Shown: one piece after another, positions 54,710-61,453 of the stretch
Numbering within the stretch: the stretch's first letter is position 1
Layout of the letters: each line of letters opens with the position of its first letter
Assembly: GCA_041567895.1 (NCBI GenBank)
Contig: JBFGAX010000001.1
Span: forward strand, 1-64,000
Reading direction: 5' to 3'
Length of the DNA: 64,000 bases
Source: JABDOU01 sp041567895
GTDB lineage: Bacteria > Actinomycetota > Acidimicrobiia > Spongiisociales > SHLN01
Position numbers and translations under genes: made by a program
Notes under the pieces: model-generated
Told to the model about the DNA's origin: nothing
Database searches by the model: none
Seen by the model: only the letters and a program-made list of their open reading frames with translations

Positions 54710-55936
54710 TTACCCGATGACATTGACCAGGTTGAACATCGGTAAGTAGAGGGCCACGAGGATGGCGCCGACTGTTGCACCCATGAACGCGATGAGGATC
54801 GGCTCGAGGAGGCTGGTGAGAGCGTCTACGGTGTCGTTGACTTCACGGTCGTAAAAGTCGGAGACCTTGTCGAGCATGTTGTCGAGGGCGCCGGTCTCTT
54901 CGCCGACCGCCATCATCTGCACGACCATGGGCGGAAAGATTTTTCCCTCTTTGGCCAGCGGCTGGGAGATTGAATCTCCACCCTTGACGGCCTGTGCGAC
55001 CCGGTTGACTGCGTCTCCGACCACTACGTTTCCAGCTGTCAACTCGACGATGGTCATGGCTTCCAGAATCGGAACGCCGGAACGGACGAGCACGCCGAGG
55101 GTTCTGGCGAATCGGCTGATCGCGGTTTTGTGGTTCATGGTGCCGAACACGGGCGCTCGCAATTTGAACGCATCCCACATACGACGTCCGCCCGTGGTGT
55201 TGATCCAGCGCCTGAACGCGTAGACCGAGGCACCAAACGCGGGGAAGATGATGTACCACTTTGAGGTGAGAACGCCCGAGGCTCCGATCAGGGCTCTCGT
55301 CGCGATTGGAAGTTCGCCTCCAACATCCGCGTACATATCAACGAACTGGGGGACGACGAAGAGAAGCATCAGGGTTACAACACCCGCCACCATGCTGAGT
55401 ACCACGATCGGGTATGCCATGGCCGACTTGATCTTGCTGCGCAGCGCCGCTGCGGATTCGAGCGTATCTGCGATACGTTCGAGGGTCTCGTCCAGTACAC
55501 CTGCTGCTTCACCGGCTTGCACCATCGCGACAAATAGCGTGTTGAAGACTTTGGGATGCTGCTCGAGTGCAACGCTGAGGCTTGCACCTCGCTCCACGCT
55601 GGCTCGTACCTCGCCAATCGTCTTCTTGAGGGGCTTGGAAACGGTCTGTTCTTCGAGAACATAGAGAGATCTCAGGAGCGACAGACCGGAATTGATCATG
55701 GTCGCAAACTGGCGGCTGAAGATGGCAATCTCTTTGGCTTTTATCCGGTCGGTTATGCCCGGGATCGAGATCTCTTTCTGGAGACCGTCGGTCTTCTTCT
55801 CGGCGACGCCGAGCGGTGTCATCCCGCTTTCCTTCAGAGCGCGGATGACCGCTTCTTTGGAGGAGCCCTCCAACTCCCCTTCGATGACTTTGCCGCTCTT
55901 GGCGTCACGAACCTTGTACGTGTACATCGAGGCCAT
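54710..55936 (-). CDS. pilC: type IV pilus inner-membrane platform protein PilC
   Basis: The 408-residue GspF/PilC family platform. An N-terminal cytoplasmic segment (YTYKVRDAKSGKVIEGELEG) is followed by two T2SSF repeats (IFSRQFATMINSGLSLLRSL and ISRFARTLGVLVRSGVPILE) and three membrane helices. The C-terminus is ILVALYLPMFNLVNVIG. It starts three bases after pilT. Confidence 0.95.
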   Translation of the reverse strand: MASMYTYKVRDAKSGKVIEGELEGSSKEAVIRALKESGMTPLGVAEKKTDGLQKEISIPGITDRIKAKEIAIFSRQFATMINSGLSLLRSLYVLEEQTVSKPLKKTIGEVRASVERGASLSVALEQHPKVFNTLFVAMVQAGEAAGVLDETLERIADTLESAAALRSKIKSAMAYPIVVLSMVAGVVTLMLLFVVPQFVDMYADVGGELPIATRALIGASGVLTSKWYIIFPAFGASVYAFRRWINTTGGRRMWDAFKLRAPVFGTMNHKTAISRFARTLGVLVRSGVPILEAMTIVELTAGNVVVGDAVNRVAQAVKGGDSISQPLAKEGKIFPPMVVQMMAVGEETGALDNMLDKVSDFYDREVNDTVDALTSLLEPILIAFMGATVGAILVALYLPMFNLVNVIG

Positions 55937-55939
55937 GAT

Positions 55940-57478
55940 TTAGCCGCCCTGTAGGAGGCGTTGCATTGCCTCTTTGTCGTTGCATCGTTCCATGGCGAGT
56001 TCTCGAGTGATCTTGCCCTGTTTGGTCATTGCTGCAAGCGCCATGTCCATCGTCTGCATTCCGTATTTGCCACCGGCCTGAATCGCGCTGGGAATCTGGT
56101 GGACCTTGCCATCGCGCACGAGGTTTCTAATAGCCGATGTCGCGATCATGACCTCGACTGCTGCGATCCGGCCCTTGCCGTCAACGGTCGGGAGTAACTG
56201 TTGAGACAGAACGGCCTGCAGCGATCCTGCCAACATCACCCGAACCTGAGATTGCTGGTGGGCCGGAAATACATCGATGATTCGCTCGATGGATTGAGGC
56301 GCACTCTGGGTATGCAGGGTTCCGAATACGAGGTGTCCGGTTTCGGCTGCAGTTAGCGCAGCACCGATGGTTTCGAGATCTCGCATCTCACCCACCAGGA
56401 TCACGTCAGGATCCTGCCGCAAAATGTGCTTGAGCGCCTGATTGAATCCGAGCGTGTCGGTTCCGACTTCTCGTTGATTCACAATGCTCTTCTTGTGCCG
56501 GTGCAAGAACTCGATCGGATCCTCAACCGTGATGATGTGACTCGCCCGCTCAGTGTTGATGAGGTTGATGATCGACGCCAACGAGGTTGACTTACCTGAA
56601 CCGGTCGGGCCGGTCACGAGTACGAGACCACGATGCAGATGCGCAAGCGAGTTGACGGCCGCAGGCATGCCGAGCTCGTCGGGGTTCTTGATCTCATTCG
56701 GAATGGAACGAAGAACTGCCGCTACCGAATCACGCTGGAAGAACACGTTTACACGAAACCGTCCTCGTCCAGGGAGCGGATGAGACGTGTCCAGTTCACG
56801 AGTTTCTTCGAACCGGGTTCGCTGCTCAGCCGTGAGAATGTCGTACAAGATTCGGCGAAGCTCGGCCGGCATCAGAATATCGAACCCCTCCATGGGCTCG
56901 AGCGATCCGTGGACGCGCACCATGGGCGGTGAACCGGCCGTCAGATGAAGATCGGAACCTTGCTTTTCAATCAACAACTCGAGGAAGTCGTTGAGATGAA
57001 CCTGTTCGGAAACTTCTGTCGGTACGCGACGCGGCTCCTCATCGAGGCCCATGAAAAATGAATTGAGCATCTCGTCGATGCCGGTCTGGCTGGCAAGCGC
57101 CATCGTCACGGCTGAGCCACACACCGTCTCGAGGCTGGTCTGAATGTCGCGGATGAACGGATTGGCGACCGCCACAATCACACGGCCGTCTTCAACCTTG
57201 ATCGGTATGGCATTGAAGCGGTGTGCAGTATCGGGATCGAGCCTGGACACTGCCTCGGGCTGCAGCACTTCGTTCTGTACGTCGACATACCTCATGCCTA
57301 TCCGGTCGGCGACCGTAGCAAGCAGATCCCCCGGTGAGACGTGGCCGTTTTGCAGAAGGATTCGCGCGAGGGGAACATCCGTGTCCTTCTCCTGTACGTA
57401 CAGGGCTTCGAGTACATCACGGCTGAGCAGCCTCTTATCGACGAGTGACTCGCCGATTTGTTTGGATACCCGGTTCAC
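55940..57478 (-). CDS. pilT: PilT-type retraction ATPase with an added PilB-like N-terminal domain
   Basis: The core from about residue 157 (LLIEKQGSDLHLTAGSPPMV) is PilT. It has Walker A GPTGSGKST (290-298), the Asp box, ILVGEMRDLETI (Walker B), the His box GTLHTQSAPQSIERI and the PilT-specific C-terminal region. Ahead of it lie ~150 residues that resemble the MshEN/T2SSE N-terminal domain of extension ATPases (IGESLVDKRLLSRDVLEALY, then LARILLQNGHVS). Total 512 residues against ~350 for ordinary PilT. Start GTG 57478 overlaps pilB by 4 bp (GTGA). The N-terminal domain may bind c-di-GMP, as some MshEN domains do. Confidence 0.92.
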   Translation of the reverse strand: MNRVSKQIGESLVDKRLLSRDVLEALYVQEKDTDVPLARILLQNGHVSPGDLLATVADRIGMRYVDVQNEVLQPEAVSRLDPDTAHRFNAIPIKVEDGRVIVAVANPFIRDIQTSLETVCGSAVTMALASQTGIDEMLNSFFMGLDEEPRRVPTEVSEQVHLNDFLELLIEKQGSDLHLTAGSPPMVRVHGSLEPMEGFDILMPAELRRILYDILTAEQRTRFEETRELDTSHPLPGRGRFRVNVFFQRDSVAAVLRSIPNEIKNPDELGMPAAVNSLAHLHRGLVLVTGPTGSGKSTSLASIINLINTERASHIITVEDPIEFLHRHKKSIVNQREVGTDTLGFNQALKHILRQDPDVILVGEMRDLETIGAALTAAETGHLVFGTLHTQSAPQSIERIIDVFPAHQQSQVRVMLAGSLQAVLSQQLLPTVDGKGRIAAVEVMIATSAIRNLVRDGKVHQIPSAIQAGGKYGMQTMDMALAAMTKQGKITRELAMERCNDKEAMQRLLQGG

Positions 57479-59157
57479 GCCACGACCCTCATGATCTCTT
57501 CGATGGATGTCCTGCCCTGGCGGACCTTGGTCATTCCGTCATCCCACAGTTCGAGCATGCCTTGTTCTTTGGCGACGACTTTGATCTCGTTCGAAGGTCG
57601 GTTCTCGACGGCCATACGCCGAATCTCGTCGGATATCAGCATGACCTCGTGTAATGCCAACCGCCCGCGATATCCATTTGAACAAGCACCACACCCCTTC
57701 GGATCAGCGGCGTAAATCTGTGAGGCGCTGACCTTCTCGATTTCCTCGTCGGACCAACGAGCTTTCACAAGCATGTCCTTGTCGGGAGAAAACTCGACTT
57801 TGCACTTCTTGCACAAACGTCTGGCGAGACGTTGGCCCAACACTGCGTCGAGCGACGAAGAAACCAGATACGGTTCGACGCCCATCTCGATGAGGCGTCC
57901 GATGCTCGATGGCGCATCGTTTGTGTGCAACGTTGAAAGCACGAGGTGACCGGTCAGGGCGGCCTCGATCGCGATTTGTGCTGTTTCGTGGTCGCGAATC
58001 TCACCAACAAGGGCAATGTCAGGGTCGGACCGCAGGATGGATCGCAAAGCCGTGGCAAACGTCAAGCCAGCCTTCTTGTTGACCTGAACTTGCGTTATCC
58101 CTTCCAGCCGATACTCAACCGGATCCTCAGTGGTGATGATGTTGACCTCCGGCCTGTTCAACACGTTGAGCGTTGCGTACAGGGTCGTCGATTTACCGGA
58201 ACCGGTTGGGCCGGTTACGAGAATGGCGCCGTAGGGCTTGGTGTAGGCCGATTCAAATCGGGCGAGTGTTTGGGGTAGGAAACCGAGATCCACCAGTTCC
58301 AAGAGCACCGAGGATCGATCGAGAATACGCAGCACGACTTTCTCACCGAACACCGACGGCAATGTGGCAACGCGCAAGTCGACGGGTTTGCCGTTCATCT
58401 TGAGAGACATACGGCCGTCTTGCGGCACCCGTCGCTCGGCGATGTTGATGTCTGCCATGATCTTGAGACGACTCACGAGGGCGTTCGAAATCGCCTTGGG
58501 GGTCGACATGACTTCATGCAGAACACCGTCGACCCGGAAACGAACGCGCAGGTCCTTTTCGCCCGGTTCGATATGAATATCGGAGGCGCCTTCGTTCACA
58601 GCCCGGGTCACGATCGTGTTGACGAGTTTGACGACCGGTGCCTCATCCACTGCCTCTTTGAGAGCGGAGAGGTCTTCCTTCTCTTCTTCCTCTCCAAAGT
58701 CGGCGAACTCGGTGACCGAATCGTTATACGACGACATTCGTGCAATCGCAGCCTCGACCGCACTGCGGGGAGCGACCCGGGGAACGATCTCCATACCGGA
58801 AATCGACCTGATGTCGTCCATGGCGAGCACGTTGGCCGGGTCAGCCATCGCAACAATGAGCTTGTCTCCGTCGAATAGCACAGGCAAGGCCGCATACCGC
58901 TTGGCGATGTTGTCCGGAATCAGAGCCGCCGCGGTGGGATCGACCGTGATTTCTTCGAGAGCGATGTATTCGATGCCAATTTGCTTGGCGAGCACTTTCA
59001 CGAGATCGGTTTCGTCGACGAACTCCTGATCGACCAGGATGCGCGTGAGCGACTTGCCGCTTTCACTCTGTATTTGCTGCGCTTCGTCGAGCTGCTCTTT
59101 CGTGAGCACGCCCTCTTGCACAAGCATCGAGCCGAAATGACGCGATTCGGTTCTCAA
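57475..59157 (-). CDS. pilB: type IV pilus extension ATPase PilB
   Basis: Hexameric motor for pilus assembly, 560 residues. The N-terminal MshEN-like domain (FGSMLVQEGVLTKEQLDEA, then LTRILVDQEFV) is followed by an acidic linker near residue 155. The ATPase core has GPTGSGKSTTLY (316-324) and LVGEIRDHETAQIA, and the zinc site is LCKKCKVEF with GCGACSNGY. The start is TTG 59157, with AAGGAG at proper spacing. First gene of the pilus cluster, 60 bp after aroE. Confidence 0.95.
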   Translation of the reverse strand: MRTESRHFGSMLVQEGVLTKEQLDEAQQIQSESGKSLTRILVDQEFVDETDLVKVLAKQIGIEYIALEEITVDPTAAALIPDNIAKRYAALPVLFDGDKLIVAMADPANVLAMDDIRSISGMEIVPRVAPRSAVEAAIARMSSYNDSVTEFADFGEEEEKEDLSALKEAVDEAPVVKLVNTIVTRAVNEGASDIHIEPGEKDLRVRFRVDGVLHEVMSTPKAISNALVSRLKIMADINIAERRVPQDGRMSLKMNGKPVDLRVATLPSVFGEKVVLRILDRSSVLLELVDLGFLPQTLARFESAYTKPYGAILVTGPTGSGKSTTLYATLNVLNRPEVNIITTEDPVEYRLEGITQVQVNKKAGLTFATALRSILRSDPDIALVGEIRDHETAQIAIEAALTGHLVLSTLHTNDAPSSIGRLIEMGVEPYLVSSSLDAVLGQRLARRLCKKCKVEFSPDKDMLVKARWSDEEIEKVSASQIYAADPKGCGACSNGYRGRLALHEVMLISDEIRRMAVENRPSNEIKVVAKEQGMLELWDDGMTKVRQGRTSIEEIMRVVA

Positions 59158-59217
59158 CCTGTCTCCTTAACTGTGTCGCCATTATTTCGGCCCACGCAGT
59201 TGAGGTCTTGAGCGTGT

Positions 59218-59994
59218 TTACAAACCGGCTGCGATTCTCATCTCGTGGCGCGGGGCTGGCAGACCGGTCCACCATTCGAAGCTGAGCGCAGCTTGCTCGA
59301 CGAGCATGTCGATTCCGGAAACGACCGGTATCCCGCCCTCCGTGGCCAGGCTGACCGCAGGAGTTGGTTGGTCGGCATAGGCCATGTCGAAGAGCCCCGT
59401 GGCACCAGCCGACATCGGCGTCGGGAGCTCCTCGGCAGCCATTCCGAGAGGAGTGGCGTTGACGAGCACACCTGCAAACGGATCGCCCCAATCCAAAACG
59501 GTACCGGTCACCCCGACCGATTTCAGAACTGCTGTGGCAGCCCCCTGGCGTCTGGCCGAGACACTGATCCGACCCGTCGTGATCGAAGCCACAGCGACCA
59601 ACGCCGCCGCTGCCGCGCCACCGCCTCCCAGGATGAGCACATCACCCGTGGGTAGCTCGGCACTTCTCCAGCACGCGCGTATAGCCGGGATGTCGGTGCT
59701 GATGCCCATGACTCTCTCGCCACGAACCATCATCGCGTTTACAGACCGGGCAATGGCCGCATCGGCGGAAACCACATCGGACGACGTATACGCCAGGCCC
59801 TTGTGCGGCATGGTCACGTTCACGCCCGTCAACCTTCCACTCGCAATCTCCGAGACAGCAGATGTGAACTGCACAGCATCCACCTCCCGCGCCTCGTAGG
59901 CGCCCTGAACTCCGTGATAGGCCAGAGCTGTCTGATGCATGGCCGGAGATCGGGAGTGGCCAACCGGGTTGCCCAGCAGAGCCAGGCGCATCAT
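59218..59994 (-). CDS. aroE: shikimate dehydrogenase
   Basis: NADPH-dependent reduction of 3-dehydroshikimate. The 258-residue protein has the substrate site GNPVGHSRSPAMHQTAL and the catalytic lysine in GVNVTMPHKG. The nucleotide fold is LILGGGGAAAAALVAVASI, and NATPLGMA lies in the C-terminal half. Two ATG codons lie at the mltG stop; I use 59994 (TGATG overlap). The frame remains open far upstream inside mltG without homology. Confidence 0.93.
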   Translation of the reverse strand: MMRLALLGNPVGHSRSPAMHQTALAYHGVQGAYEAREVDAVQFTSAVSEIASGRLTGVNVTMPHKGLAYTSSDVVSADAAIARSVNAMMVRGERVMGISTDIPAIRACWRSAELPTGDVLILGGGGAAAAALVAVASITTGRISVSARRQGAATAVLKSVGVTGTVLDWGDPFAGVLVNATPLGMAAEELPTPMSAGATGLFDMAYADQPTPAVSLATEGGIPVVSGIDMLVEQAALSFEWWTGLPAPRHEMRIAAGL

Positions 59995-61055
59995 CAGAAG
60001 ACGCCTTCGGCGCGGGCCTTTGCCACCTTTTCGTTGTGCTCCTCGAGCGTCACGCTGAAACCATGACTGCCGTCGGGGTCGACCAGCACATAGTAAAAGA
60101 AGGGTGTGTCTTCGGGATCTCCGGCGGCGATGAGCGACCGCAAACCTGGAGCGGCAATCGGCGTTGGCGGGAGTCCGGCTCGAACGTAGCTGTTGTAGGG
60201 AGACGAAGATTGCTTGTCGGCGTTCGTGGGAACTCCTCGCTCGCCCCGCCCGTACACCAGCATGGCATCGATCTGAAGCAAGATGCCCTCTCGAAGACGG
60301 TTGTAAACGACACTGCTGATGATCGGCCGATCGGGATCGAGTTTCGCCTCGGCTTCGATGATGGATGCGATGATGAGTGTCTCGTACTCGGTAACTCCGA
60401 GTTCTTCCATTCGGTTCCACTCGGCCGCCTCGACCCTGAGCTGCATTTCGGTGGCCATCTTTTGCAGAACTGTTGCGGGCGATGCATCCTCAAAAAACTC
60501 GTAGTTGGCCGGAAACAACAATCCTTCCCAATCTGCCAGGTTGCCCGGCGTTCCCGGAAACAGCGGCGAAACTACGCTGCCATCGAGCAGAGCCGTTGCG
60601 TACGCGTCGACCGAGTGAGGAGATTGTTCCGACAGGGATTGAAGGATTTCACTCACCCATAGCCCCTCCCTGATCTTGACGGTATACACGTCCTTCAACT
60701 CCGGACCCTGACGGAGAATCTCAACCGCAGCTTCGGATCCCATTCCGGTGGTCAGCTCGTAGGTACCGGCCTGCAGCGAAAAGCCGAGGCCGTTGGCCTT
60801 CACATACGACTCGAATTGGCTGGCGCGCTCTACGACACCTGCCTCCGCGAGCACGTTGCCGATGTCTTCGGCACTCGATCCAGATTCGATGTCGACGATC
60901 ACCGACTGGCCGGCAACGATCGTGGTGGCGGGTCCGCCTCCAAACGACTCGGCGAGCCGGGTAGCGCCCCATGCCACGATGGCGAGTGCGAGGAGGCCGA
61001 TCATGATCCCGAGCCATACCGGAAAGCCCCCCGAGGGTTTGTCGTACTCGATCAT
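59994..61055 (-). CDS. mltG: endolytic peptidoglycan transglycosylase MltG
   Basis: A membrane-anchored lytic transglycosylase that cuts nascent glycan strands. The 353-residue protein has one N-terminal helix (VWLGIMIGLLALAIVAWGA), a LysM-like subdomain, then the YceG catalytic domain. The catalytic Glu lies in LIIASIIEAEAKLD, and the motifs SSPYNSYVRAGLPPTPI and FFYYVLVDPDGSHGFS follow. It overlaps ruvX by 4 bp. Confidence 0.95.
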   Translation of the reverse strand: MIEYDKPSGGFPVWLGIMIGLLALAIVAWGATRLAESFGGGPATTIVAGQSVIVDIESGSSAEDIGNVLAEAGVVERASQFESYVKANGLGFSLQAGTYELTTGMGSEAAVEILRQGPELKDVYTVKIREGLWVSEILQSLSEQSPHSVDAYATALLDGSVVSPLFPGTPGNLADWEGLLFPANYEFFEDASPATVLQKMATEMQLRVEAAEWNRMEELGVTEYETLIIASIIEAEAKLDPDRPIISSVVYNRLREGILLQIDAMLVYGRGERGVPTNADKQSSSPYNSYVRAGLPPTPIAAPGLRSLIAAGDPEDTPFFYYVLVDPDGSHGFSVTLEEHNEKVAKARAEGVF

Positions 61056-61453
61056 TGTCTATCCAGGTAGCTCTGGAGGATCAGTGCCGCGGCCACGCCA
61101 TCGAGCGTTTTGCGACGTTCGGATCGCCTGGTGCCGCTCTCGATCATGGACCTTTCCGCCAACACGCTCGTAAACCGCTCGTCCTCAACTTCGACGTCCA
61201 GTCCGGTGGCGCCCGCGACCTCTGACGCGAACGCGCGGGCCGCTTCTGCCGATGGACCATCTTCTCCACTCAGTGAGGTGGGCATTCCTATAACGATAGA
61301 TTCCACGTCATGGGCACGTACGGCACCGGCGATCACGTCGATTGCTGTAGCTCGATCACAAACCATGAGCGGAGAAGCTATCAGATGTGACGGGTCTGAG
61401 AGTGCAATACCAACTCGCTTTGTGCCGTAATCGATTCCCATCAATCGTCCCAT
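61052..61453 (-). CDS. ruvX: RuvX/YqgF family putative Holliday junction resolvase
   Basis: An RNase H-fold protein of 133 residues with MGIDYGTKRVGIALSDPSH, VIGMPTSLSGEDGPSA and VEDERFTSVLAE, the acidic active-site segments. Homologues act in 16S rRNA 5'-end processing or recombination. ATG 61453 overlaps the alaS stop (TGATG); a GTG one codon upstream is an alternative. Confidence 0.93.
   Translation of the reverse strand: MGRLMGIDYGTKRVGIALSDPSHLIASPLMVCDRATAIDVIAGAVRAHDVESIVIGMPTSLSGEDGPSAEAARAFASEVAGATGLDVEVEDERFTSVLAERSMIESGTRRSERRKTLDGVAAALILQSYLDRQ

Noticed and set aside
59995..60420. Long N-terminal extension of AroE
   Set aside because: The extra frame is Arg-rich, overlaps mltG in another frame, and homology to AroE starts only at the ATG near 59991.
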